From an uncultured Flavobacteriales bacterium (GTDB lineage: Bacteria > Bacteroidota > Bacteroidia > Flavobacteriales_D > SKUL01): DNA of 21,720 nucleotides. The stretch covers positions 1-21,720 of the forward strand of contig CALDPJ010000403.1 of the NCBI GenBank assembly GCA_937911795.1, given 5' to 3'. Below the pieces are notes generated by a model. The model saw only the letters and a list, made by a program, of their open reading frames with translations. It was not told where the DNA came from and made no database searches. A program made the translations under genes and the position numbers. This document shows, piece after piece, positions 13,937 through 21,371 of this stretch; position 1 is the stretch's first letter; each line of letters opens with the position of its first letter.

Positions 13937-14628
13937 TGCGCTACGAACATATTTTTTTCGATCTGGACCGGACACTCTGGGATTTTGACACCAATTCCTA
14001 CGATGCATTAACAGAGATTTTTGAAGAATACCGGCTCGAGGAAAGAGGTGCCGGTGTGGCCTCGGCATTTATTCTGCAGTATCAGAAAATCAATAAACAT
14101 CTTTGGGAGCTGTACAGTCAACAGAAAATAGATCAGCAATCCCTGCGCTGGACCCGCTTCGATCTCGCGTTAAAGAGTTTCGGAATTGTAGATCAGCAAC
14201 TCGCCGAAACCCTCGCTCAGCGTTATCTTCAATTAAGTCCGTTGAAAACTGCACTTCTTCCCGGAACGGTTGATGTGCTCGATCACCTCGCCGGTCGATA
14301 CCGTTTGCACATTATCACCAATGGTTTCGAAGAAGTACAGCTTCTGAAACTCCGTAATTCGGGTCTACACCAGTATTTCGATGTGGTGGTAACTTCAGAT
14401 GGTGTGGGGTGTAAGAAACCTGCACAGCGAATTTTTCAATTGGCCTGCGAAGGTTGCGGAGCTAACACCAACGCATCGATTATGGTGGGAGACGATCTGG
14501 AAACAGATATTCTCGGGGCGCAGAATGCGGGTATGGATCACATCTATTTCAATCGCGAGGGTGCGCAGCATAGTTATGTAGTTACGCATGAGATCCGACA
14601 CTTGTCGGAACTGAAGACCATACTTTAA
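13933..14628 (+). CDS. yjjG: YjjG-family HAD noncanonical pyrimidine nucleotidase
   Basis: The protein has 231 residues and belongs to the HAD superfamily. Motif I is FFDLDRTLWD (8-17), with the Asp nucleophile Asp10 and the acid/base Asp12. Motif II is ITNG (129-132), motif III is the Lys in CKKPA, and motif IV is VGDDLETDI. The DRTLWD form and length fit the YjjG type, which dephosphorylates modified pyrimidine nucleoside monophosphates and so protects nucleic acids. Its start overlaps the preceding stop as ATGA, indicating coupling; the second ATG at 13936 is also possible. Its last bases overlap the end of the convergent psd gene. Residue-level specificity cannot be read from sequence, so another HAD phosphatase role is possible. 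Confidence 0.88.
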   Translation: MMRYEHIFFDLDRTLWDFDTNSYDALTEIFEEYRLEERGAGVASAFILQYQKINKHLWELYSQQKIDQQSLRWTRFDLALKSFGIVDQQLAETLAQRYLQLSPLKTALLPGTVDVLDHLAGRYRLHIITNGFEEVQLLKLRNSGLHQYFDVVVTSDGVGCKKPAQRIFQLACEGCGANTNASIMVGDDLETDILGAQNAGMDHIYFNREGAQHSYVVTHEIRHLSELKTIL

Positions 14629-15290
14629 GCCATTCGCATTTCCGCGAGCAGGGTCGTAAGTCCGCTTACTTTCTGACCTAGTTGTACCGCTACCGTTGCA
14701 TCCACAGGAAGGAGCACATCCACGCGCGAACCGAATTTAATAAAACCCATTTCTTCACCTTGCTGAACCGATTCATCCACCTCGGCATAATTCACAATGC
14801 GTCTTGCAGCAGCTCCGGCAATCTGTTTCACAAGAATTTGCTGACCCTGCCAATCCATTACCACGCTATGTGCTTCGTTGAGTGTGGAACTTTTCGGGTG
14901 CCAGGCCACGAGAAATTTTCCCGGACAATATTCGGTTTTGAGAATTTTACCGGCTATTGGATACCAGTTGATGTGCACATTCAGCGGAGACATGAAAATC
15001 GAAACCTGCATGCGCTCTTCATTGAAATATTTTTGTTCAAGAACTTTTTCTATCACTACCACGGTACCATCCGCCGGACAGAGAACAGCATTGGAATTCC
15101 ATTGGGCAAGGGTACGCTCCGGAACCCGAAAGAAGTATATGGTCAACAGCAGGTACAGGATGCTCAGCGAAAACACAATCCAGGTTGCAAAGTGAAACCC
15201 GCCCATGGCAGCAAAACTCAGAACATTGAGCGCAACAGTGGCAAGCAAAGTAAAAATGATAATGTTGGTTCCTTCCCTGTGTAATTTCAT
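14625..15290 (-). CDS. psd: Phosphatidylserine decarboxylase (short, PSD-A type)
   Basis: The proenzyme has 221 residues and converts phosphatidylserine to phosphatidylethanolamine at the inner membrane. Two hydrophobic segments (about 9-27 and 34-54) anchor it. CPADGTVV (71-78) and SPLNVHINWYP (101-111) are conserved pocket motifs. The self-cleavage site is IKFGSRVDVLLP, between Gly187 and Ser188; Ser188 becomes the pyruvoyl group. FGSR instead of LGST and the short length indicate the Bacteroidota/archaetidyl-type enzyme. It is the last gene of the rsfS-ftsH-DUF2007-cdsA-psd unit, 28 bases after cdsA, which makes CDP-diacylglycerol for the same pathway. Its stop overlaps that of the convergent nucleotidase gene by four bases. 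Confidence 0.95.
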   Translation of the reverse strand: MKLHREGTNIIIFTLLATVALNVLSFAAMGGFHFATWIVFSLSILYLLLTIYFFRVPERTLAQWNSNAVLCPADGTVVVIEKVLEQKYFNEERMQVSIFMSPLNVHINWYPIAGKILKTEYCPGKFLVAWHPKSSTLNEAHSVVMDWQGQQILVKQIAGAAARRIVNYAEVDESVQQGEEMGFIKFGSRVDVLLPVDATVAVQLGQKVSGLTTLLAEMRMA

Positions 15291-15318
15291 GTACGATCGT
15301 TTCGCTCGTAAAGATTAA

Positions 15319-16173
15319 CTAATTTACCGCAAATAACAAGTAAGCATAGGCCGCAGGACCGATAAACAGCAAGGCGTCGAAGCGATCGAGCATTCCCCCG
15401 TGGCCCGGCATAATCGATCCCGAATCCTTTGCAGAAAAGTTGCGCTTCAGAATCGATTCGGTCAGGTCTCCGAGTGTGCCGAAAACCACCACAATCAGCG
15501 AAAGTGCAAGCCAGTGATAAAATGAAATATCGTTGTTGAACTGTGCGTAAATCCAGGCGGTGGTCATCGCAGCAATGGCTCCTCCGGCCAGTCCTTCGAG
15601 CGATTTTTTCGGCGATACATGCGCCAGCAGCCGGGTTTTCCCGATCCACGATCCCACCAGGTAAGCAAAAGTATCATACGACCACGTCAGCACCAGAATA
15701 CCCAGCAGCAGCCATGGCTGAAAGTAATCGCCGAAATTGGCGGCTTCCACGAGTAGAATCAGCGGAAATCCCACGTAAAGCGGAATTCCTGCAGAAATTA
15801 TGGCGCTTTGAAAAGACGGTTTATCGGCGTAAACAACCTGATGAATAAATGGAAATAAAAAAGAGAGAGCCAATGCCGGAACCAGATACCTGCTGTCGTT
15901 GGCGCTGACCGAAAGCGCAAATCCAATAAAGAGGAGTGCCGCACTGGTAATGGTAGCGAGTCGTGAGCTAATCTTCCCGTTGCGGTTCATCATACTCAGT
16001 ACCTCCAAAATACCGATGAAGGCCATGACTGCCAACACTCCGGCAATGGCTAGTTTACTCAACAAAGTGCTGACCACCAACAATGCCACAAATACAGCTC
16101 CCGAGCTGGCGCGAATGGCAATGTCTTTGAGGTTTGGCAATGTACTGAAGGATTTTAGGCGCGCAAGATACAA
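15319..16173 (-). CDS. cdsA: Phosphatidate cytidylyltransferase (CDP-diglyceride synthase)
   Basis: The protein has up to 284 residues and makes CDP-diacylglycerol from phosphatidate and CTP in the inner membrane. Seven or so hydrophobic segments are spread from about residue 25 to the end. The family signature is at 240-266: it starts at Ser240, continues with KR, KDSGS and MPGHGG, and ends DRFD. No ATG lies in frame before residue 50. Candidate starts are TTG at 16173, five bases after the preceding stop, and TTG at 16140, which would give MPNLKDIAIRASSGAVFV, closer to the usual N-terminus. The operon position is upstream of psd, two steps of phosphatidylethanolamine synthesis in one unit; a pssA gene is not in the window. 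Confidence 0.93.
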   Translation of the reverse strand: MYLARLKSFSTLPNLKDIAIRASSGAVFVALLVVSTLLSKLAIAGVLAVMAFIGILEVLSMMNRNGKISSRLATITSAALLFIGFALSVSANDSRYLVPALALSFLFPFIHQVVYADKPSFQSAIISAGIPLYVGFPLILLVEAANFGDYFQPWLLLGILVLTWSYDTFAYLVGSWIGKTRLLAHVSPKKSLEGLAGGAIAAMTTAWIYAQFNNDISFYHWLALSLIVVVFGTLGDLTESILKRNFSAKDSGSIMPGHGGMLDRFDALLFIGPAAYAYLLFAVN

Positions 16174-16178
16174 AAGAG

Positions 16179-16385
16179 CTACGTTTCCTGTGCGTCTATT
16201 AATCCGCGGGCTCTCACGAAGTCGGTGTTGCGGACATACACCGTAACTTCACCAAAACTCAGATAAGATGAATCCCGTTGGTTGAGCAGAATGGTCGGAA
16301 TGTCATGGCTCTCGAGCATCGTTTTCAGAATTTCCATTTCTTCCGGAGATGCCGAAGATTGCAGAGCCACCCATCCCTTTTCCAT
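16179..16385 (-). CDS. DUF2007 small protein
   Basis: The protein has 68 residues with a beta-alpha-beta layout: GWVALQSSASPEEMEILKTM, then LESHDIPTILLNQRDSS, then FGEVTVYVRNTDFVRARGLI. This matches DUF2007, a small family described as putative signal-transducing proteins, with a ferredoxin-like fold resembling ACT-type regulatory domains; no enzyme activity is known. It lies five bases after the ftsH stop and five before the cdsA frame, so it is translated as part of the ftsH-cdsA-psd unit. The ATG at 16385 is well placed. Confidence 0.85.
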   Translation of the reverse strand: MEKGWVALQSSASPEEMEILKTMLESHDIPTILLNQRDSSYLSFGEVTVYVRNTDFVRARGLIDAQET

Positions 16386-16390
16386 TTATA

Positions 16391-18484
16391 TCAGGATTTG
16401 TTCCCTGTGTCCGTGCCTGATTCTACCGGTGAATTTTCTACATCGGCAGAAGTGTCTTCCGAAGTTGGAGAAACGCCGTTTGCCGGTGGTGCAGGAGTGG
16501 GTTTGGGTGTGTCGCCGGAAGGTTCGGGATCAAAAGGTCGTTTTCCGAATATTTCCTGAAGATCATCTTTGAAAATCACCTCTTCTTCCAGTAACTTCTT
16601 CGATAATTTATCCAGTTTATCCCGGTTCCCGGTGAGAATTTTGATTGCGCGCTGGTATTGCGTTTCAATTAGTTTGGCACCCTCCTCCTCGATCATTTGC
16701 GATGTTTTCTCGCTGTATGGATTCGTGAAGCTGTAATCGGAAGATCCGGAAGAATCGTAAAAGCTGATGTTTCCGATTTTCTCGTTGAGTCCGTAGATCG
16801 TCACCATAGCATAAGCCTGTTTGGTGATTTTCTCCAGATCACTCAGCGCACCCGTGGATATTTTTCCAAATACTACCTGTTCCGCTGCGCGTCCTCCAAG
16901 GGCTGCACACATCTCATCGAGCATCTGTTCGGTGGTGGTGATTTGTCGTTCCTCGGGCAGATACCATGCTGCTCCCAACGATCGTCCGCGCGGAACAATG
17001 GTTACTTTCACCAGCGGAGAAGCGTGTTCTACCAACCAGCTCACCGTGGCGTGACCCGATTCGTGGTAGGCAATTACTTTTTTCTCTCCGCTTGAAATCA
17101 GTTTGTTTTTCTTTTCCAATCCACCGACAATACGATCCACCGCATCCAGGAAATCCTGATTATCAACAAATTTTTTCTTGCGTCGGGCAGCAATCAGTGC
17201 GGCCTCGTTACAGATGTTCGCGATGTCGGCACCCGAAAATCCGGGGGTTTGTTTGGCCAGAAATTCAATATCTACCGACTTGTCGATTTTGATCGGCTTC
17301 AAGTGTACCGCCAAAATCTGCTTGCGCTCAATCAGGTCGGGCATGTCTACAAAAATCTGTCGGTCAAAACGTCCGGCACGCATCAACGCACGATCCAGAA
17401 TATCTGCGCGGTTAGTTGCTGCAAGAATGATGACTCCGCTATTGGTGCCAAAACCATCCATCTCGGTGAGCAGCTGGTTGAGTGTGTTTTCGCGCTCGTC
17501 GTTGGCACCAAGGTTGGCACTTTTACCACGGGCCCGTCCAATGGCATCAATCTCATCGATGAAAATAATAGCCGGTGCTTTTTCTTTTGCTTGTTTAAAA
17601 AGATCGCGCACCCTGGATGCACCCACCCCAACAAACATTTCTACAAAATCTGATCCTGAAAGAGAGAAGAATGGAACCTGTGCTTCGCCGGCAACCGCCT
17701 TGGCCAATAGTGTTTTACCGGTTCCGGGAGGTCCTACGAGCAATGCTCCTTTCGGAATTTTTGCTCCGAGCTGTGTGTATTTTTCCGGAGTCTTCAGGAA
17801 ATCAACTATTTCTTCGAGTTCTTCTTTGGCGCCTTCCAGTCCTGCTACATCTTCGAAGGTGATGTCGGTATTTTTACCTTTTTCAAAAAGTTGTGCTTTC
17901 GATTTTCCGATGTTGAATATCTGACCGCCGGGACCACCAGATCCGCTCATGCGGCGCATAATGAACATCCAAACCGCGATCATTATCCCCAGAAACAACA
18001 CCCAGCTAAAAATTTCACGTCCCCAGTTGTCTTCGGTTCGGAATTCGTACAGCACACCTTTTTCGGCGTGCCACGCCTGAAGTTTGGCTCCGAAATCTTC
18101 GCGCATGCTTCCCAGTTCAACACTGTAGTGCGGTCCGCCCACCTTTGAACCTACCAAAGGTTGCTGGATTTTTTTGTTGTGTGGTTCGCGTTCCAGCTGA
18201 TCTTTCTTTATGGTAATATGAGCCACAGTTTCGTTGACCACGGTGATTTTATCTACCTGGTCGTTTTCAACCATTTGCTCAAATTCGGTGTAGGATACCG
18301 GAGCAGTACTCGGGCTCCAGGTAAACAGGTTCAACGAAATAATCACTACCCCGATAATGGCGTAGATCCAGTAAAAATTAAACGGCCGTTTCTTTTGCGG
18401 CTTGTTACCCGACGATCCGGAAAATTTATCCTTGATGTCGTTGTAACTATGGTTTTTCTTGTCTTTATCTTGCTCTGCACTCAT
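16391..18484 (-). CDS. ftsH: ATP-dependent zinc metalloprotease FtsH
   Basis: The protein has 697 residues and forms a membrane-bound hexamer that degrades membrane and short-lived regulatory proteins. Residues 1-34 are a charged N-terminal segment, then a membrane helix (about 37-55), an extracytoplasmic domain (56-157) and a second helix (158-177). The AAA domain has Walker A GPPGTGKT (251-258), Walker B IIFIDEID (306-313) and the second region of homology ATNRADILDRALMRAGRFDRQ region (356-376). The zinc site is HESGH (474-478), the Ala of the usual HEAGH replaced by Ser. The last 45 or so residues are Pro/Ser/Thr/Asp-rich and probably disordered. It is 12 bases after rsfS and five before the DUF2007 gene, in a cluster conserved in related genomes. 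Confidence 0.97.
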   Translation of the reverse strand: MSAEQDKDKKNHSYNDIKDKFSGSSGNKPQKKRPFNFYWIYAIIGVVIISLNLFTWSPSTAPVSYTEFEQMVENDQVDKITVVNETVAHITIKKDQLEREPHNKKIQQPLVGSKVGGPHYSVELGSMREDFGAKLQAWHAEKGVLYEFRTEDNWGREIFSWVLFLGIMIAVWMFIMRRMSGSGGPGGQIFNIGKSKAQLFEKGKNTDITFEDVAGLEGAKEELEEIVDFLKTPEKYTQLGAKIPKGALLVGPPGTGKTLLAKAVAGEAQVPFFSLSGSDFVEMFVGVGASRVRDLFKQAKEKAPAIIFIDEIDAIGRARGKSANLGANDERENTLNQLLTEMDGFGTNSGVIILAATNRADILDRALMRAGRFDRQIFVDMPDLIERKQILAVHLKPIKIDKSVDIEFLAKQTPGFSGADIANICNEAALIAARRKKKFVDNQDFLDAVDRIVGGLEKKNKLISSGEKKVIAYHESGHATVSWLVEHASPLVKVTIVPRGRSLGAAWYLPEERQITTTEQMLDEMCAALGGRAAEQVVFGKISTGALSDLEKITKQAYAMVTIYGLNEKIGNISFYDSSGSSDYSFTNPYSEKTSQMIEEEGAKLIETQYQRAIKILTGNRDKLDKLSKKLLEEEVIFKDDLQEIFGKRPFDPEPSGDTPKPTPAPPANGVSPTSEDTSADVENSPVESGTDTGNKS

Positions 18485-18496
18485 CGAATAGCCTTG

Positions 18497-18877
18497 TTAA
18501 ATTTGATAATCGATCGTTTCAACCTCGGCATCCGCCCATAGTTTCTCCAGATCGTAAAAGGAGCGTGTTTCTTTCTGAAAGATATGAACCACAACGTTGA
18601 AATAATCCAGGATGATCCATTCGGCATTTGCCACACCTTCGCGATGGAGCGGTCGCTCCTTCAGTATTTCACGCGTTTGTTTCTCAACCGAGTTGGCCAA
18701 CGCTTCTACCTGCACATTGGAATCTCCATGGCAAATGATAAATTTGTTGCAAACCGCGTTGGGAATTTTCTCCAGATTGAGAACTACGATATCTTTTCCT
18801 TTAATTTCCTGTAATCCGTGAACGATGGCGTCTACCAATCTCTCCACTTCATTTTTTTTCTCAGAAATACCCGTCAT
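18497..18877 (-). CDS. rsfS: Ribosome silencing factor
   Basis: The protein has 126 residues and belongs to the RsfS/YbeB/Iojap family. It binds uL14 on the 50S subunit and blocks joining with 30S subunits in poor conditions, saving energy. Visible hallmarks are GKDIVVLNLEKIPN (27-40), DSNVQVEALANSVE (52-65), then GVANAEWIILDYFNVVVHIF and RSFYDLEKLWADAE near the C-terminus. It is the first gene of the rsfS-ftsH-DUF2007-cdsA-psd unit, with a -7 box 22 bases upstream of its ATG, and is divergent from birA. Length is usual for the family. Confidence 0.95.
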   Translation of the reverse strand: MTGISEKKNEVERLVDAIVHGLQEIKGKDIVVLNLEKIPNAVCNKFIICHGDSNVQVEALANSVEKQTREILKERPLHREGVANAEWIILDYFNVVVHIFQKETRSFYDLEKLWADAEVETIDYQI

Positions 18878-18898
18878 TCAGTAGTTTTATTGAACCAG

Positions 18899-18906
18899 CA
18901 AAGGTA
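18899..18906 (-). promoter_or_regulatory. -7 promoter box of the rsfS-ftsH-cdsA-psd unit
   Basis: On the minus strand this is TACCTTTG, an exact TAnnTTTG match. It predicts a leader of about 18 bases before the rsfS ATG at 18877. No TTG was found at the ideal upstream distance. Confidence 0.5.
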
Positions 18907-18962
18907 ATCAATTTGGCTCGTTTTATACTTTACTTTGTGCCTGCTAATCAAACCGAAGAACA

Positions 18963-19706
18963 TTGGCTTTAGAATTTTCCATCATCGTTTTGGACACGGT
19001 TGACTCAACGAACAATTATGCTGCCAATCTGCTTAAAGAGTCTGATGTGGCGGATTGCACTGTCGTTATGGCACAGTTTCAGACGGCCGGAAGAGGGCAA
19101 AGAGGAAGTAACTGGCAGTCGGATAGAGCGGAAAATCTGTTGATGAGCCTGATACTGAAACCGGCCAAACTCGAAGCATCACGACAATTCACGCTGAGTC
19201 AGGCCATTTGTCTGGGGCTCGTAAACTTTCTTCAGGAGGATTTAAATCTGTCTGCCACCATCAAGTGGCCGAATGACATTTTGGTGAATCAACAGAAACT
19301 GGCCGGAGTTCTGATTGAGAATGCTGTTCGCGGCGGGTTCATTGAAAGTTGTATCGCTGGAATCGGACTTAATGTGAACCAGATTTGTTTTGGAGGTGAA
19401 ACCGGTGCAGCTTCTCTGCAACTTCTGTTGGATGAAAAATTTGATTGCCGACAATTACTGGATCAATTGCTACCTCATATCCGCAAACAATACGCGCTCT
19501 TAGATCATCCGGCTATCCTCGAAGAGCAGTACCTGAATCAACTTTTTGGATTCAATGAGATGTGGCAATACCGGATGAACGGAGAGACTTTTCCGGCCCG
19601 GATCACCGGTTTGGGACCGCACGGAGAGTTGTTGCTCGTGCGGGAAAACGGAGAAAAACTGAGTTGCGGGTTTAAGGAAATTGAATTACTGAGGAAAAGT
19701 AGCTGA
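18963..19706 (+). CDS. birA: Biotin--[acetyl-CoA-carboxylase] ligase, short form
   Basis: The protein has 247 residues and attaches biotin to carboxylase carrier proteins via biotinoyl-AMP. It begins directly with the catalytic domain (LDTVDSTNNYAANLL, 10-24) and lacks the N-terminal winged-helix of E. coli BirA, so it should not act as a repressor. Motifs are TAGRGQRGSNWQS (41-53), the biotin-binding loop; IKWPNDILVN (100-109); KLAGVLIEN (112-120), with the catalytic Lys112; and GIGLNVNQ (133-140). The start is TTG at 18963: an in-frame TAA at 18945 and lack of any ATG or GTG in between leave no other choice. It is divergent from rsfS. Its end overlaps the convergent SRPBCC gene by 21 bases. 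Confidence 0.93.
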   Translation: MALEFSIIVLDTVDSTNNYAANLLKESDVADCTVVMAQFQTAGRGQRGSNWQSDRAENLLMSLILKPAKLEASRQFTLSQAICLGLVNFLQEDLNLSATIKWPNDILVNQQKLAGVLIENAVRGGFIESCIAGIGLNVNQICFGGETGAASLQLLLDEKFDCRQLLDQLLPHIRKQYALLDHPAILEEQYLNQLFGFNEMWQYRMNGETFPARITGLGPHGELLLVRENGEKLSCGFKEIELLRKSS

Positions 19707-20093
19707 CAGCCGGTCGGCGATGTAGTCGAATAAATTTCGCAGCGGCTTTTCGACCATCATCTTCAGAAACGGATTGATGTCGGCGTCGATTACCTGGTAT
19801 GCTTCACAACTGTTATCATCGAGTGGTTTCAGATGGATGTTGATTGTGAAAGGAAACGGAGCAACCGGATCGGATTCGAGCTGAAGGTAATGAGGAGCAT
19901 CCTCGCTCTTTTTTTTAAACCCGATTTCAGAAACATTCTTGATTTTAAACCGGCAACTGTTTTCGTCTGATCGCCAGTTTTCTATTCGGTCAGGGGGTAA
20001 CAGGTCTTCAAAGTGATTCAGGTCATTGATGTACGCAAAAACTTCGGTTGCGGAGGCTCCTACTTTTACTTTCTTGCTTTCAATTTTGGTCAT
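19686..20093 (-). CDS. SRPBCC-fold (START-like) protein
   Basis: The protein has 135 residues beginning MTKIESKKVKVGASATEVFAY at the ATG at 20093. That ATG overlaps the pyrE stop as ATGA, so translation is probably coupled; a longer in-frame start at 20117 lies inside pyrE and is less likely. The pattern VKVGASATEVFAYINDLNH, then beta strands such as CRFKIKNVSEIGFKK, then a C-terminal helix PLRNLFDYIADRLSA is that of the SRPBCC/polyketide cyclase-like lipid or ligand-binding fold. The ligand is unknown. Its place directly after pyrE is one I associate with this lineage, but no pyrimidine role can be shown. The last 21 bases overlap birA on the other strand. Confidence 0.85.
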   Translation of the reverse strand: MTKIESKKVKVGASATEVFAYINDLNHFEDLLPPDRIENWRSDENSCRFKIKNVSEIGFKKKSEDAPHYLQLESDPVAPFPFTINIHLKPLDDNSCEAYQVIDADINPFLKMMVEKPLRNLFDYIADRLSATFPQ

Positions 20094-20746
20094 TGAGCGT
20101 GTTCGTTTTGGCCCCATTCAGCTGGATTCTGACGCCAGTCGCGCAGTGATTCCAGATCGTCTACCGAAATAAATCCGGATTCCAGCGCCTGAGTAATAAG
20201 CGTGTTGTAATCGGTAAGTGTAATGAGCGGACAATTGGCATCTTTGAATTGCTTGATCGCCACATCAAAACCGTAGGTGAAGATGGCTGCCATTCCTTTT
20301 ATTTCGCAACCTACTTCGCGCAAAGCTTTTACGGCACTGAGGCTGCTGCTTCCGGTGGAAACCAGATCTTCAATAACCACGGCAGATTGTCCCTGTTCAA
20401 CCACCCCTTCGATGCGGTTTTGCATTCCGTGAGATTTATTCTCCGGCCGTACATAGGCAAACGCCACACCCAGTTCCTGAGCAATCAAAACACCCTGTGC
20501 AATTCCAGCCGTTGCCACGCCTACAATCACATCGGGCTTACCGTAGGCATCGGTAATTTTTTGTACCAGTTCCTGACGGATAAATGTGCGGATTTTAGGG
20601 TACGACAATGTTTTGCGATTGTCGCAATATATCGGAGATCGCCATCCGGAGGCCCATTCAAACGGATCCGAAGGCTGAAGTTTTATCGCCTTGATTTGCA
20701 ACAGGAATTCGGCTACTTTTAGCGAAGAATCATCCCTTTTATTCAT
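20090..20746 (-). CDS. pyrE: Orotate phosphoribosyltransferase
   Basis: The protein has 218 residues from the ATG at 20746 and converts orotate plus PRPP to OMP in de novo pyrimidine synthesis. The PRPP loop is AVVIEDLVSTGSSS (122-135), with the acidic pair Glu-Asp. ASGWRSPIYCDNRKTLSYP (32-50) is the orotate-binding region, and VGVATAGIAQG (75-85) and YVRPENKSHG (98-107) are the usual loops. An in-frame ATG at 20827 would add 27 residues reading through the divergent Nudix gene, and lies upstream of the -7 box that ends four bases before 20746; I reject it. The C-terminal part, DLESLRDWRQNPAEWG, is also typical. It forms a unit with the SRPBCC gene. Confidence 0.95.
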   Translation of the reverse strand: MNKRDDSSLKVAEFLLQIKAIKLQPSDPFEWASGWRSPIYCDNRKTLSYPKIRTFIRQELVQKITDAYGKPDVIVGVATAGIAQGVLIAQELGVAFAYVRPENKSHGMQNRIEGVVEQGQSAVVIEDLVSTGSSSLSAVKALREVGCEIKGMAAIFTYGFDVAIKQFKDANCPLITLTDYNTLITQALESGFISVDDLESLRDWRQNPAEWGQNEHAQ

Positions 20747-20750
20747 GCTG

Positions 20751-20758
20751 CAAATGTA
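20751..20758 (-). promoter_or_regulatory. -7 promoter box of pyrE, overlapping the Nudix start codon
   Basis: On the minus strand this is TACATTTG, an exact TAnnTTTG match, ending four bases before the pyrE ATG. The same bases hold the ATG (20754-20756) of the divergent Nudix gene. Transcription is expected to begin at or within a base or two of the pyrE ATG. Confidence 0.5.
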
Positions 20759-21371
20759 TAAAGTTTTCATTAACGACTCTCCACTTTTTATCCACAGTGA
20801 AGACGGCTTTAAGGTACATAATGTCAATGATTTTAGGAAATTAAAATCGGAAGAAATGTGTCCGGACAGGCTGTATCAAATCACCGGCCAGAAATCGTTA
20901 AAAGGATTGTTTTTTATTCCCGAAACTAACCTGGAAAAATACTGGGCGCAGTGGAAGCATCAGTTTATCAATATAGAAGCCGCTGGTGGGGTAGTGAGGC
21001 GGCCCGATAAATCTTTTCTTGCTATTTACCGCCTCGGAAAATGGGATCTGCCAAAAGGTAAGGCCGAAGAAGGAGAAACTCCTGAAACAACGGCAGTTCG
21101 GGAGGTTGAAGAAGAGTGTGGTATTGAGGGTGTTTCGGTGATTGACAAACTGACCGAAACTTATCATGTCTATCCTTACAAAGACGGTTTTGCCCTGAAA
21201 CGCACCCATTGGTTTTTGTTGAACTGGAATGAAAACGGGGAATTCGTTCCACAAGCCGAAGAGGGAATCGAAGAACTGCGGTGGTTCGATCAGTCAGAGC
21301 TGGATGAATTTTACACTTCTACTTATGGTTCTGTTGCCGAGGTGGTGCGGGCGGTTTTTAGCACAAATTAA
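20754..21371 (+). CDS. Nudix hydrolase with N-terminal extension
   Basis: The protein has 205 residues from the ATG at 20754 (MYKVFINDSPLFIHSEDGF); upstream in-frame ATGs at 20691 and 20745 run over the divergent pyrE start and are less likely. The Nudix box is G102-x5-E108-x7-R116-E117-V-x-E120-E121-x-G123-I124, complete, so an active hydrolase of a nucleoside-diphosphate-linked substrate is expected. KWDLPKG (96-102) precedes it. About 70 residues at the N-terminus lie outside the Nudix fold and are not recognised, although similar proteins beside pyrE in Bacteroidota share this start. Substrate is unknown. It is divergent from pyrE with seven bases between the start codons; no exact -7 box for this gene was found, so its promoter may lie inside pyrE. 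Confidence 0.9.
   Translation: MYKVFINDSPLFIHSEDGFKVHNVNDFRKLKSEEMCPDRLYQITGQKSLKGLFFIPETNLEKYWAQWKHQFINIEAAGGVVRRPDKSFLAIYRLGKWDLPKGKAEEGETPETTAVREVEEECGIEGVSVIDKLTETYHVYPYKDGFALKRTHWFLLNWNENGEFVPQAEEGIEELRWFDQSELDEFYTSTYGSVAEVVRAVFSTN

Noticed and set aside
18925..18937. -7 box candidate for birA (TTACTTTG)
   Set aside because: It has a mismatch at a highly conserved base, and the TTG upstream is only 14 bases away.
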